A stretch of DNA of 64,000 nucleotides from Leptospira jelokensis (lineage in GTDB: Bacteria > Spirochaetota > Leptospiria > Leptospirales > Leptospiraceae). Below, piece after piece: positions 9,786 to 19,279 of the stretch. The stretch covers positions 1 to 64,000 of the forward strand of contig NZ_RQGH01000009.1 of NCBI RefSeq assembly GCF_004769635.1, given 5' to 3'. The notes beneath the pieces were generated by a model, which made no database searches, was not told where the DNA came from, and worked only from the letters and a program-made list of their open reading frames with translations. The position numbers and the translations under genes are program-made. The first letter of the stretch is position 1. Every line of letters starts with the position of its first letter.

Positions 9786-10094
9786 TTAACCGCTGATCGA
9801 AACAACTTGCAGTTTTTGGAGTTGTTGTCTGTGACCCCAAGACTTCTTGTAGTTCTTTCTTTTTTTGTATTTGAAACCGTGGATTTTATCACCCTTACAG
9901 TCTTCTAATACCTTCAAAGTGACTTTGGCACCAGACAATGCTGGGGAACCGATGTTCACTTTGTTATTATCGGAAAGGAGTAGGACTTTCGTTTCTACTG
10001 TGCTTCCAACCGAGTTTCCTGTTTTTTCTGCGACGAATACCTGGTCAGGAGACACTTTAAATTGTTTGGCTCCAAGTTCAATGATGGCGAACAT
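9786..10094 (-). CDS. rplU: 50S ribosomal protein L21
   Basis: L21 binds 23S rRNA in the large subunit. The 102-residue protein shows the whole family pattern: start MFAIIELGAKQFKVSPDQ, the middle VLLLSDNNKVNIGSPAL and the C-terminal GFKYKKRKNYKKSWGHRQQ loop that contacts rRNA. It is the first gene of the rplU-prp-rpmA operon and diverges from typA across 118 bp. Confidence 0.98.
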   Translation of the reverse strand: MFAIIELGAKQFKVSPDQVFVAEKTGNSVGSTVETKVLLLSDNNKVNIGSPALSGAKVTLKVLEDCKGDKIHGFKYKKRKNYKKSWGHRQQLQKLQVVSISG

Positions 10095-10118
10095 ATAACT
10101 ATCCTAATCTCTTTCTCG

Positions 10119-10147
10119 AATGTAGTTCTTACCAGGATTTCTGACAG
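10119..10147 (-). promoter_or_regulatory. Candidate sigma-70 promoter for rplU
   Basis: Reading the minus strand, CTGTCA (10147-10142) and TACATT (10124-10119) are separated by 17 bases, a reasonable match to the housekeeping consensus, about 25 bases before the rplU start. It was found by eye only. Confidence 0.4.
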
Positions 10148-10212
10148 GCACCTCTTGTCAAACTGAAATCCCCATTTACAGCCTAACTGGATTAGAATTT
10201 CTGGTAAAAACA

Positions 10213-12015
10213 ATGGAAATTCGCAACATAGCCATCATCGCACACGTCGACCACGGTAAGACGACACTCACAGATTGTATCCTTCGCCATACGGGCGCCG
10301 TAACCGCAAAAGAAGACCGAGAAAGAATCATGGATTCCAACGCTTTGGAACAAGAAAAAGGGATCACGATCCTTGCCAAGAACACTTCGGTAAAGTACAA
10401 AGGCACACGCATTAATATCGTAGACACTCCAGGCCACGCTGACTTCGGAGGGGAAGTAGAACGAGTTCTGTCCATGACAGACTGTACACTCTTACTTGTC
10501 GATGCTTTTGACGGACCGATGCCACAAACTCGTTTCGTCCTTGGAAAATCACTGCAACTTGGTCACAAACCAATTGTAGTTGTGAACAAAGTAGACCGTG
10601 AAGGGGCAAGGCCTGGTTACTCGGTGGACAAAGTATTTGATTTGTTTAGTGACCTCGGTGCCACGGAAGAGCAGTTAGACTTCCCGATTGTGTATGCATC
10701 TGCAAAACAAGGTTGGGCAGTGAATGATTTGTCTGAAGTTCCAGGTGTGAACATTGAACCAATCCTTGATAAAGTCCTCGCCCATGTGCCACCTGTAAAA
10801 CGAGACAGCGACAAAGCACTCCAATTCCAAGTCACAGCACTTGATTATAATGAATATGTGGGTCGTATCGCCATTGGTAAAATCTACCAAGGAACCATGA
10901 AAAAAGGGGCAGATGTTACCCTTGCGAAAACCAATGGAACCACTGCCAATTATAAAATCACAAAACTCTACGGATACGAAGGCCTCACTCGTTACGAAAT
11001 CGACGAAGCTGGTTCAGGTGATATCGTTGCGATGGCTGGAATCCCAGACGTATTCATTGGGGATACTGTTTGTGATTTAGGAAATCCACTCCCTCTCCCT
11101 GCCATCCAAGTAGAAGAGCCAACGGTATCCATGTTCTTTATGGTCAACAACTCACCATTTGCTGGGAAAGAAGGGAAGTTCGTCACAACGCGTAACCTCC
11201 GCGAACGCCTTGACCGAGAACTGGAAACAAACGTAGCACTCCGTTTGGAAGAAACAGAAGACAAAGATCGTTTTAAAATTTTAGGACGTGGAGAACTCCA
11301 CTTATCCATCCTCATTGAAAACATGAGACGAGAAGGTTACGAACTCCAAGTATCGAGACCTGAAGTGATCATCAAACACAATGAAGCTGGTGAAAAAATC
11401 GAACCTTACGAAACCTTAGTCATGGACTTACCTGACCAGTACACAGGTGCTGTCATCCAGGAGCTAAACCGCAGGAAAGGGGAACTCACAGGAATGGACG
11501 CCCATACTTCAGGGATCACTCGTGTGGAATACATCATTCCAACCAGAGGGATCATCGGATTTAGAGGCCATTTCATCTCGGAAACGCGAGGAGAAGGGGT
11601 TATGTCTAGCCGATTCCTTCGATTTGATAAATATAAGGGAGAAATTCCTGGTCGTAAAAACGGAGCCCTTATCTCTATGGATTCCGGTGAATCGACAGCG
11701 TATGCGCTTTGGAAAGTGCAAGAACGTGGAGACCTTTTCATTGAACCACAAGTAGCAGTTTACCCGGGTATGATCCTTGGAATGAACAGCAGGGATTCTG
11801 ATTTGGAAGTAAACCCAGTGCGTGAGAAAAAACTCACAAACGTTAGGGCTTCTGGCTCGGACGAAGCCATCCGCCTTGTGCCACCGAAAAAACTTACCTT
11901 GGAACAATCGATTGAATTTTTGGATGACGATGAATTGTTAGAAGTCACTCCTCAAAGCCTACGACTCCGTAAAAAGGTGTTGGATTCCAACATGAGAAAA
12001 AGGTCGAATAAGTAA
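10213..12015 (+). CDS. typA: Translational GTPase TypA/BipA
   Basis: TypA/BipA is an EF-G-like GTPase that binds 70S ribosomes and helps 50S assembly and stress adaptation. The 600-residue protein has G1 [12 protein letters not shown] (residues about 9-20), the switch regions [10 protein letters not shown] and [11 protein letters not shown], and [10 protein letters not shown] (G4). These are followed by domain II, two EF-G-like domains ([22 protein letters not shown]) and the TypA C-terminal domain ([15 protein letters not shown]). Its length is normal. It is transcribed alone, with a terminator 64 bases after the stop. Confidence 0.97.
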   Translation: MEIRNIAIIAHVDHGKTTLTDCILRHTGAVTAKEDRERIMDSNALEQEKGITILAKNTSVKYKGTRINIVDTPGHADFGGEVERVLSMTDCTLLLVDAFDGPMPQTRFVLGKSLQLGHKPIVVVNKVDREGARPGYSVDKVFDLFSDLGATEEQLDFPIVYASAKQGWAVNDLSEVPGVNIEPILDKVLAHVPPVKRDSDKALQFQVTALDYNEYVGRIAIGKIYQGTMKKGADVTLAKTNGTTANYKITKLYGYEGLTRYEIDEAGSGDIVAMAGIPDVFIGDTVCDLGNPLPLPAIQVEEPTVSMFFMVNNSPFAGKEGKFVTTRNLRERLDRELETNVALRLEETEDKDRFKILGRGELHLSILIENMRREGYELQVSRPEVIIKHNEAGEKIEPYETLVMDLPDQYTGAVIQELNRRKGELTGMDAHTSGITRVEYIIPTRGIIGFRGHFISETRGEGVMSSRFLRFDKYKGEIPGRKNGALISMDSGESTAYALWKVQERGDLFIEPQVAVYPGMILGMNSRDSDLEVNPVREKKLTNVRASGSDEAIRLVPPKKLTLEQSIEFLDDDELLEVTPQSLRLRKKVLDSNMRKRSNK

Positions 12016-12078
12016 CGAACGTTTATTTAAAAAAACAAAACCAAGATGCTTTGGCTTAAGGGCCAGTGTCTTGGGAAC

Positions 12079-12122
12079 AAAAAAGGGACCAAAAAGATCA
12101 AACTCTTTGGTCCCTTTTTTTG
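12079..12122. terminator. Bidirectional terminator between typA and the AsmA-like gene
   Basis: AAAAAAGGGACCAAA pairs with TTTGGTCCCTTTTTT around an 11-base loop, giving about 15 paired bases. The run of T on the right serves typA and the run of A on the left serves the converging minus-strand gene. Confidence 0.9.
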
Positions 12123-12161
12123 TGCTAAAGCGGAGTGGTGAAGGACTTTTGATCTATTTTG

Positions 12162-13610
12162 TTAGAATCCTAGTCCTTTTAAGGCATCACCCGCACCAGG
12201 GATTTTTTTCAAAGCATCACCAGCTTTCCCTTTGATCACTTCTTTTACTGCCCCACCAATGAGATCCGTAAGGGTACCGAGACCCACTCCCAGTTCTACA
12301 TTGGGATTACGGATATCTCCATAGGTGCGAAAGGGAATGAACAAGCGGTCATCCTTTACCAAATTCCCTACAATTTTATTGCGGAGTGCTTTGGGGTCCC
12401 CTTGGCCTTTTGTGGCTTGTTTGATTTTTTCATCTACAGAAGCGAGGGATTTTTTGGACTCATCTTCGTCATACAACATTCCCATTCTCATTTCATGGTA
12501 ATTGGTTGTGGTGACGATGTACGATCCCTTTGTGATTTGTAGATCGTAGTTCTTTGTTGGGAACGTAGGTTCGTCAAGAAAAGTAACCTTACCGTTGCTA
12601 TATTCTACCTTAAAACTGACGTCTTTTTTTAGTTCGGCTTTTTCTTTTAATTTATCAAGTTTGAGACCGGCTTGGTTCATCGCAGGTAACTCCCCAGCGA
12701 TGGCATCAAATGCAGCAAATCCAGAAAGAAACGAATCCTCTTTCATAGTGACTTCATACATTACTTTTGGATTTACGAGTCCTGTTTTTACGACAAACGG
12801 TGTGACCTTTCCACCGGTTTCGAGTAAAAACTTTGCTGCTTCTTTTTTATTCCTTCCAATGATCGTAACATCTGCATCAAAGTTCACATCTAGACTGTTA
12901 TGCGAAGCGAGATCACTGCCATCAATATCAATATCAGTAATTTCTAAATCTAATTTTTGAACAAGGATTTGTTGTCCTGTTTTACGCATATTGACTTGGA
13001 TGTTCCCTTCTTGGATCCCAACAAGTCCCATTTTAATGGCAATGGGAACATCTTTGATGGAAAAGGGACCCGAAGGAGGAGCACTTGCTTTTTCTTTTGC
13101 TTCTTCTTCCTCGGCAGCTTTTTTCTCAGCTAAGGCCTCGGGGGATAGGGCTGGATTTTTTTCCCCATCCACAATTTTAGGCGTTTTGAAAAGAGAAGTT
13201 AAATTATTCCCCCCATCTTCATTCATTGTAAGGGAAATTTCTGGCTGCTTTAACACCAGTTTGTTCACTTTTACTGTTTTTGTCAATAGAGCAAGGAAAG
13301 AAATTTTGACATCCACTTTGCCTAATTGGATCGTACCTTTCGGTTTTGATTTCCTTTCATCGAGAGGAGTGCCTTTGTTTGCGACTTCATCCCTTGGGGC
13401 AAGGATGATGCCTTCGATTTCTATCCCCGATAAAACATTGAAGAGATTGATATTTACTTTTTCGACATGGGCACGAACATTTAGGGATGATTCGATTTGT
13501 TTTACAAGGAAACTTGGAGTGATGATACTCCCAGCCAAAACAAATGCAATGATAATGATTAGAAGAATTGCGCCAAAAAATGCGCCAATTCCATAACCTA
13601 TTTTTTTCAT
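12162..13610 (-). CDS. AsmA-like membrane-anchored protein
   Basis: The 482-residue protein starts with a strong membrane anchor (about residues 5-26, GIGAFFGAILLIIIIAFVLAG). This is followed by an AsmA/DUF748-like region (SFLVKQIESSLNVRAHVEKV, VLSGIEIEGIILAP, TKTVKVNKLVLKQPEISL). A charged, alanine-rich linker (AEKKAAEEEEAKEKASAPP) splits it, and the C-terminal half is mostly strand-forming. Proteins of this type sit in the inner membrane facing the periplasm, and several take part in lipid transport to the outer membrane; the role of this one is not known. I chose ATG 13610 because AGGAG lies 5 bases upstream. Confidence 0.65.
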   Translation of the reverse strand: MKKIGYGIGAFFGAILLIIIIAFVLAGSIITPSFLVKQIESSLNVRAHVEKVNINLFNVLSGIEIEGIILAPRDEVANKGTPLDERKSKPKGTIQLGKVDVKISFLALLTKTVKVNKLVLKQPEISLTMNEDGGNNLTSLFKTPKIVDGEKNPALSPEALAEKKAAEEEEAKEKASAPPSGPFSIKDVPIAIKMGLVGIQEGNIQVNMRKTGQQILVQKLDLEITDIDIDGSDLASHNSLDVNFDADVTIIGRNKKEAAKFLLETGGKVTPFVVKTGLVNPKVMYEVTMKEDSFLSGFAAFDAIAGELPAMNQAGLKLDKLKEKAELKKDVSFKVEYSNGKVTFLDEPTFPTKNYDLQITKGSYIVTTTNYHEMRMGMLYDEDESKKSLASVDEKIKQATKGQGDPKALRNKIVGNLVKDDRLFIPFRTYGDIRNPNVELGVGLGTLTDLIGGAVKEVIKGKAGDALKKIPGAGDALKGLGF

Positions 13611-13680
13611 GGTGACTCCTAATTCCAACTAAAACGGTGGACTAGAAACTATAGAGATTTAGGAATCTGTAAAGTAGAAT

Positions 13681-14109
13681 TTAGCTTAAAAATCTGACAG
13701 AACTGATGATATTGGTTAATTGTTGGAAAAGTTCATCTCCGACTTCTTCGTCGGAATTGTAGGTGAGTAAAATCATTCTTTCCTTATTGGCAACCATATA
13801 CACCATCCACACTCTGTCTTCCCTCATGAATTCACAAGCACGGATCGACGAACCTTCGTTGTTTTCAAATACCGCTACTTTTTCTGGGTCATAATCTATT
13901 TCATGAATTTTTAAGTAGTTCTCCAGTTCTTTGTCAATGTCGAAGTGTTCGGCTTTGGATTCAAAGGCATACACCTGTAAGGCACCACCACCATCAGGGT
14001 GGAAAAAAGCAGGAATCTCTTCCACAACCATATGTTCCCAAGTAACGGGAAAAAGGAAAGAGTACCAACCTTGGGGGGAACGAAATTGTTTGTACATTGG
14101 TTTTGTCAT
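13681..14109 (-). CDS. Conserved protein of unknown function, PsbP/DUF-like fold
   Basis: The gene encodes 142 residues with no signal peptide. The pattern (YKQFRSPQGWYSFLFPVTWE at the start, VYAFESKAEHFD, and RMILLTYNSDEEVGDELFQQL near the end) resembles small proteins that begin with a GY.f.yP..W strand. I do not recognise a specific family and propose no function. It lies 52 bp upstream of the AsmA-like gene on the same strand and may share its transcript. Confidence 0.75.
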   Translation of the reverse strand: MTKPMYKQFRSPQGWYSFLFPVTWEHMVVEEIPAFFHPDGGGALQVYAFESKAEHFDIDKELENYLKIHEIDYDPEKVAVFENNEGSSIRACEFMREDRVWMVYMVANKERMILLTYNSDEEVGDELFQQLTNIISSVRFLS

Positions 14110-14156
14110 GAGAAATCCCTTTTCTTTCCAGTAAATCTATGAAGGAATGGCAGTAA

Positions 14157-15161
14157 ATGATTTTCAAATCAAAATGGGTTCGGGCCTTTTTCCTTTTTTC
14201 TCTCTCTGTTTTACCTTTTTTTTCGATTTGGGCTCAGATTACTGGATACGATGTCGCCTATCCATCTGCCTATTTATTAGGTTTGTCTTCCCAAGGTGTT
14301 GTCACAAAGAACCAAATGGGAAGTTTGTATGGAAACACTGCCTTTTTATCATACCAATCAAAACACATTATGGATGTTTCGCTAAACGGTAGTCATGCGA
14401 ATGGAAAAGGTTCTCCCTTGTACATATCTGGTGCAGGTTATTATTCGTTTTCAGACTCTTTAGGATTTGGCCTCCGAGGAAAACCAGTTTACTTACGTTC
14501 CTTTCCTTCTGATGAACGATATTCGAATTATGCGTTCCAAACTTTTGCCAACTGGAAAGTAAGTCCCTATATAAGTTTTGGTCTCCAAATTGGCCCAAGT
14601 GTCTCGGGACGATTGGGGGGCTATAGTTCGTATTCCTGGAATGTCTCTCTTTCCACCGCCATCCAATATGAAAACTTTCGACTTGGAATCTTACTCGAAT
14701 CTCCTGGTAAGTATCGATTTGATGAATACTTAGGTTCCGAACGACTTAAAGAAAAACTCCCCGAACGGGCATTAGTTGGATTTGGATACCAATGGAATGA
14801 TTGGGTAGATTTACAACTAGAGTTCTCTCGGAAATTTTACGAAAGGACCAGTGTCAATTTAAACAATGCAAACCAATACATCTCATACCCAATTCGGACA
14901 ATGTATTCGGGTAACGTAAGTTTGGCGATCGGAAAACAAGATGTATTCCAATTTATAACTGGTGTTGGAAGGGAAATTCGAATGGAAACGGAATTACGTG
15001 GATTTTATACGGCTTCATTGGGTTTTGCTGGTGCCTTATTTCCAACTTGGTTTGGGGAAGGGTATCTATATACAGTTTCCTTGCAAAGATCGGGACTCAG
15101 TGTACACGAAAGGGAAGGTGCCGAATCCAGAATGGCAGTCCAACTCCAAGCCCAATTCTAA
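14157..15161 (+). CDS. Outer membrane beta-barrel protein (unknown function)
   Basis: The 334-residue protein has a signal peptide (AFFLFSLSVLPFFSIWA, then QITG) and a body of alternating polar and aromatic residues typical of outer membrane strands, for example SFGLQIGPSVSGRLGGYSSY and WVDLQLEFSRKFYERTSV. It ends in SRMAVQLQAQF, with the terminal phenylalanine common for barrels inserted by BamA. It diverges from the 13681-14109 gene over 47 bp. No specific family name is offered; it may be a porin or transporter. Confidence 0.75.
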   Translation: MIFKSKWVRAFFLFSLSVLPFFSIWAQITGYDVAYPSAYLLGLSSQGVVTKNQMGSLYGNTAFLSYQSKHIMDVSLNGSHANGKGSPLYISGAGYYSFSDSLGFGLRGKPVYLRSFPSDERYSNYAFQTFANWKVSPYISFGLQIGPSVSGRLGGYSSYSWNVSLSTAIQYENFRLGILLESPGKYRFDEYLGSERLKEKLPERALVGFGYQWNDWVDLQLEFSRKFYERTSVNLNNANQYISYPIRTMYSGNVSLAIGKQDVFQFITGVGREIRMETELRGFYTASLGFAGALFPTWFGEGYLYTVSLQRSGLSVHEREGAESRMAVQLQAQF

Positions 15162-15335
15162 ATACGAACACCATTTGTTTATTTTATAAGCATTTTGGTT
15201 GTTTTCCATAAACACTCCCAAGACGATTTGCACAGAATTTCTCCAGTTTGTAGAGAAATATAGGATAATTTGACTTCTTTAGGCGAGATGCATCGTCGGT
15301 ACGATACTTGCATCAATGTAAGAAAGGTATCCAAT

Positions 15336-17156
15336 ATGGTTGATTTCAAAGTTTCCAAACGAATGCTCGTCAACTTCCGCGGACAGAACAAAGTTGTGGG
15401 AGGATTAACAGATAAAGATAAAATTGCAATCCTCCTTTATATCTCCAAAGAATTTGCCAACTTAGATAGAGAAGACCAACTCTTTTCCAAGGTCATCCTG
15501 ATTTGTCAGGAGATTTTTGAATCGGATAACACCACACTCCGGTTATGGGACGGTGAATATTTAGTCCCTGTAAAATTTGTAAAAGAAACAGAACCCCCAC
15601 GAAGGAATTTAAACAGTGGAGAAGGGTATTCGGGAACAGTTTTCGAAACAAAAGAACCCATCCTCGTAAATGATTTATCAAGGTCAGCACATTACTTTGA
15701 TGAGGGGGAAAAAACCAAATCGGTTATGTGTGTTCCCATCATGCAAAAAGAGGAAATTTTAGGAACCCTTGCGGTGGAAAGTGAAAGGGAGAACTTTTAC
15801 ATCATCGATGATTTGGAAATTCTAGAAGCACTCACTTCTCAACTTGCGCTCGCTTTGTATGGTGTCCGCCTCATTGAAGGGCTTGTGACAGCAAGGGCAA
15901 GAGAAGCTGCCATCCTCAACCAATTAGAATGGGATTTGAAAATGGGTCGCAATGTCCAAAGCCAAATCTTACCTCAAGACTTAAGTGCATGGAACGGAAT
16001 CTATTTTGCAAGCCACTATGAACCAATGGCGGAAGTCAGTGGGGATTTAGTGGACATTGTCAGACAAGGCCACTCGCTAACAGCGATTAACATCGATGTA
16101 TCAGGGCATGGAATTCCTGCAGCCCTTGTTACGATGGCAATCCACCACCAATTCAGAAGGTCGGTGATGGCAGGTCTTGGGCTTACAGAAATCATGGAGG
16201 AGTTAGGCGAAAAGTTACGTGAACAACTCCCTGAGTCCACGTATTTCACTGCCTTTATGGTACGGATTTTTAGTGATTATACCTTTGGGTATGTAAACGC
16301 AGGACACCAAAGGATGTTACATTACAAAGCATCTGATGATACCTTCATCCAATACGATACCAAAGGGGTTCCTCTTGGAATTTTACCTGTGCGCAAAGCT
16401 GATTATGAAGAGAAACAAGGGAAATTAGAACCCGGTGATTTTTTACTATTGATTTCTGATGGTTTCAGTGAACAGCGAAACCACTTAAAAGATGAAGTAG
16501 GTGTTGAAAGGATCCAAACTTGGTTACATGATGAACGGGAAAAACTCGTCATTGAAGGACGGGGGAAAGTGGATTTAAAAAAATTATCTGCATCCTTTAT
16601 CAAACGTTTCCGTGCCTACCAAGGGGAAGTTCCCAACGGAGATGATTTGAGTTTCCTTTTCTTATATTGTGGAGATTCCATTCCTGAAGCTTCGCATTAC
16701 ATCCAGTTAGCGAAACAATCCAATTCTAAAATGAAAATGGAAGAAGCATATGCACAAGCGCTGAAAGCGTTTAGTATTGATTCTTCTTTAAAAGAAATTT
16801 TGGTTTTTCTCGGCAAAATGTATTACCGCGACGGCAAATACAAAGAGGCGATTCGGTATTTAGAAGAATACTTACGAACCTCAGGTGATAATACTGCCGC
16901 CTCCCATTTTATGATGGGTAGGGCTTACTACAAAGCAGGAATGATATCAGAAGCAAAACGTGCACTCAAGATGGCTCTTTCGAGTGATCATAGTTTTGCG
17001 AAGGCAAGTATTTTACTTGCACAATGTTATTTGAAAGAAAATGCGAAACCAAAAGCAATTAAGGTATTGCAACAAGGCGTAAAAAATACACCTCAAAGTT
17101 TAGAATTAAAATCTTCACTTCTGAGATTAGAATCACATACACAAAAAGCCAGTTAA
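15336..17156 (+). CDS. GAF-PP2C (SpoIIE) serine phosphatase with TPR tail
   Basis: A cytoplasmic regulator with three parts: a GAF domain (about residues 45-190, SGEGYSGTVFETKEPILVND), a SpoIIE/RsbU-type PP2C phosphatase (about 215-445) and C-terminal TPR repeats (about 465-600, MYYRDGKYKEAIRYLEEYL). The phosphatase has its metal ligands: PMAEVSGDLVD, NIDVSGHGIPAAL, NAGHQRML and LLISDGFSEQ. Such enzymes dephosphorylate STAS-domain anti-anti-sigma factors. I prefer ATG 15336 because AGAAAGG lies 8 bases upstream; the frame is open from 15270. The 174-bp region before it shows no clear promoter or terminator. It is followed 10 bp later by the ammonium transporter gene, so the pair may be co-transcribed. 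Confidence 0.88.
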   Translation: MVDFKVSKRMLVNFRGQNKVVGGLTDKDKIAILLYISKEFANLDREDQLFSKVILICQEIFESDNTTLRLWDGEYLVPVKFVKETEPPRRNLNSGEGYSGTVFETKEPILVNDLSRSAHYFDEGEKTKSVMCVPIMQKEEILGTLAVESERENFYIIDDLEILEALTSQLALALYGVRLIEGLVTARAREAAILNQLEWDLKMGRNVQSQILPQDLSAWNGIYFASHYEPMAEVSGDLVDIVRQGHSLTAINIDVSGHGIPAALVTMAIHHQFRRSVMAGLGLTEIMEELGEKLREQLPESTYFTAFMVRIFSDYTFGYVNAGHQRMLHYKASDDTFIQYDTKGVPLGILPVRKADYEEKQGKLEPGDFLLLISDGFSEQRNHLKDEVGVERIQTWLHDEREKLVIEGRGKVDLKKLSASFIKRFRAYQGEVPNGDDLSFLFLYCGDSIPEASHYIQLAKQSNSKMKMEEAYAQALKAFSIDSSLKEILVFLGKMYYRDGKYKEAIRYLEEYLRTSGDNTAASHFMMGRAYYKAGMISEAKRALKMALSSDHSFAKASILLAQCYLKENAKPKAIKVLQQGVKNTPQSLELKSSLLRLESHTQKAS

Positions 17157-17166
17157 GGAAAGTTAT

Positions 17167-18600
17167 ATGAAACATTTCGGAGTTTATTTTACAATTTTGG
17201 TTATGGTTTTATTTGGCACTTTGACTCTTGGTGCAGAATCAGCTGCACCTACAGAGAAAGAAAGCCTTGAATCTTTGGCAAAGGATTTGGCTGATATCAA
17301 ATCCTCACTTGCCGAAACGAAATTAGCGCTCGAAACAACAAAACAAGAAGCCAATTGGGTTTGGACTTGTATTGCGGCTTTTTTAGTTTTTTTTATGCAA
17401 GCTGGATTTGCTTACGTGGAAGCAGGTTTTACGAGAGCTAAAAACGCGGTGAACATCCTGATGAAAAACTTCTCCGACCTCACCGTTGGTGCAATCGCCT
17501 ACTGGCTCATTGGTTTTTCCATTATGTTTGGACCACAAGTATTGGATGGATTTGGGATTGGGGTTCCTTCCTTTGCAGAATCTCTGATCAATGCGGAAGA
17601 TGGGAGCATGGACCCAAGTAAGTATACGTTTTTTATCTTCCAAATCGTGTTTGCAGCAACGGCGGCAACGATCGTATCAGGGGCGATGGCAGAACGAACA
17701 AAGTTTTCGGCCTATTTGATTTTCTCTGTGATCATCACTGCTTTTATTTATCCAGTATTTGGATCTTTTGCCTGGGGGAGTTTACTTGGCATCTCCACCG
17801 GATTTCTAGAAACTCTTGGACTTGGTGGCGGCGAAGGTGTTGGGTTCCATGATTTTGCAGGTTCTACCGTTGTCCATAGCATCGGAGCTTGGGCAGGCCT
17901 TGCTGGTGCCATCGTTGTAGGTCCAAGGATGGGAAAATTCCAAACTGACGGTAGGGTGTATCCAATCCTGGGTCATAATATGTCCATGGCAGCCCTTGGT
18001 GTTTTCATTTTATGGTTTGGATGGTTTGGGTTTAACCCAGGTTCCACTACCTCCATTGAAGGGGGGAGTTTTGCAAAAATTGCTGTGGTAACCCATATGG
18101 CAGCCTGTGCGGGAGCTCTGAGTGCCATGGCCCTCACTTGGTATCTTTTCAAAAAACCTGAAATTGGGCTGACACTGAATGGTGGACTTGCGGGCCTTGT
18201 GGCGATCACGGCGCCATGCGATAATGTGAGCATTCTTGGTTCGGTGATCATTGGGCTTGTGGCAGGCGTCCTTGTCATCATTTCCGTACTCTTTTTGGAC
18301 AACCGAAAAATTGACGACCCAGTGGGTGCGGTTTCCGTCCACGGGGTGTGTGGGGCCTGGGGGACTTTGGCTTATGGTTTATTCAGTTTGGATACGGGGC
18401 TCTTTTACGGAGCAGGGTTCGCTCAGTTTGCTGCACAAGCCATTGGCGTGGCCACAGCTTTCTTTTGGGCATTCCCTGTGAGTTTACTTATGTTTTACCT
18501 GATCAAAAAGACGGTGGGTCTACGAGTTTCCGAAGAAGAAGAACTGTTAGGTTTGGATATCCTCGAACACGGAAACGAAGCGTATCCTGTTTCGAAATAG
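17167..18600 (+). CDS. amt: Ammonium transporter (Amt family)
   Basis: Amt proteins are trimeric inner membrane channels for ammonium. After a signal peptide (TILVMVLFGTLTLGA) comes an unusual periplasmic coiled coil (residues about 30-62, LESLAKDLADIKSSLAETKL). The eleven-helix Amt domain then starts at WVWTCIAAFLVFFMQAGFAYVE. Family motifs include DFAGSTVVHSIGAWAGLAGA with its pore histidine, LGVFILWFGWFGFNPGS and VSVHGVCGAWGTL with the second pore histidine. The total of 477 residues is longer than E. coli AmtB (428) because of the N-terminal part. No glnK lies next to it. Confidence 0.95.
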   Translation: MKHFGVYFTILVMVLFGTLTLGAESAAPTEKESLESLAKDLADIKSSLAETKLALETTKQEANWVWTCIAAFLVFFMQAGFAYVEAGFTRAKNAVNILMKNFSDLTVGAIAYWLIGFSIMFGPQVLDGFGIGVPSFAESLINAEDGSMDPSKYTFFIFQIVFAATAATIVSGAMAERTKFSAYLIFSVIITAFIYPVFGSFAWGSLLGISTGFLETLGLGGGEGVGFHDFAGSTVVHSIGAWAGLAGAIVVGPRMGKFQTDGRVYPILGHNMSMAALGVFILWFGWFGFNPGSTTSIEGGSFAKIAVVTHMAACAGALSAMALTWYLFKKPEIGLTLNGGLAGLVAITAPCDNVSILGSVIIGLVAGVLVIISVLFLDNRKIDDPVGAVSVHGVCGAWGTLAYGLFSLDTGLFYGAGFAQFAAQAIGVATAFFWAFPVSLLMFYLIKKTVGLRVSEEEELLGLDILEHGNEAYPVSK

Positions 18601-18606
18601 TCCTTG

Positions 18607-18639
18607 ACCCTAGATTTTCTCTATGGGGAAGTCTAGGGT
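18607..18639 (+). promoter_or_regulatory. Hairpin enclosing the ribosome binding site of the 18640 gene
   Basis: ACCCTAGA (18607-18614) pairs perfectly with TCTAGGGT (18632-18639). The 17-base loop contains GGGGAAG, the only plausible ribosome binding site of the lipoprotein gene, and the GTG start follows the stem immediately. It may act as a weak terminator for amt, as a translational brake, or both. It lies within the 39-bp gap. Confidence 0.45.
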
Positions 18640-19278
18640 GTGTTCCGTTTTGTTTTATTTTTACTCGTTTTTTGTTATGGATGTTTTGAATACGAAGAGA
18701 CCATTCTCTTTCGCAAATTGAGTTCAGGTACGGTTGAAATATCCTATACCGTACCTCTCAAAAAAGATTCCAATGAATCTCTCGTTAAATTTTTACCAAC
18801 TTCAAAAGACGAAATCCTAACATCCGTTAAAAAGAAATCAAACAACAATTTACAGGTAAGGGATTTTACCTTTCGTGAATTAGAGAAATCGGAAACAACC
18901 GACATGTATTTCAAACGGAAAGGAAAAGTTTCATACAAACTTGACTTTGAAGACCCAACACATTTGGAAGGCGTCCTCATTGGAACCTTTACAATCAAAA
19001 CAAAACCTCGTTCACTTTCAGTGAAACGAGATTTTCCGAATCTCACTGACAATGCCATTCTTGATTCGAGTGCAGGTGAGAAAAAAATCATTTCTGAAAC
19101 TTCCCGTCTGCTCCGAGAAGGGAAAATTCAATTTAAAGTTTTATTTCCAAAAGATTCCGAATGCAGTTCTAACAGAGGTTTTATTGGACTTGGGAATTTG
19201 GTGTACCAAATCCCTTTGCAAGATACCTTAGAGAACCCGGAATCAAAATCTTGGGAATACAAAATCCGTTTTTTTTAA
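18640..19278 (+). CDS. Putative lipoprotein of unknown function
   Basis: The 212-residue product has a short signal peptide ending in LLVFCYGC, a plausible spirochaete lipobox with the modified cysteine near residue 15. The rest is a soluble, strand-rich domain (SSGTVEISYTVPLKKDSNES, ACHYPTS not present, LEGVLIGTFTIKTKPRSLSV). I do not recognise the family. The start is GTG, just behind a hairpin. It lies 39 bp after amt and converges with mqnA with one base between the two stops. Confidence 0.7.
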   Translation: MFRFVLFLLVFCYGCFEYEETILFRKLSSGTVEISYTVPLKKDSNESLVKFLPTSKDEILTSVKKKSNNNLQVRDFTFRELEKSETTDMYFKRKGKVSYKLDFEDPTHLEGVLIGTFTIKTKPRSLSVKRDFPNLTDNAILDSSAGEKKIISETSRLLREGKIQFKVLFPKDSECSSNRGFIGLGNLVYQIPLQDTLENPESKSWEYKIRFF

Positions 19279-19279
19279 T

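Noticed and set aside
12595..13596. Plus-strand frames of 121 and 201 residues in the AsmA-like gene
   Set aside because: Composition is a serine/phenylalanine-rich mirror of the minus-strand gene; no motif.
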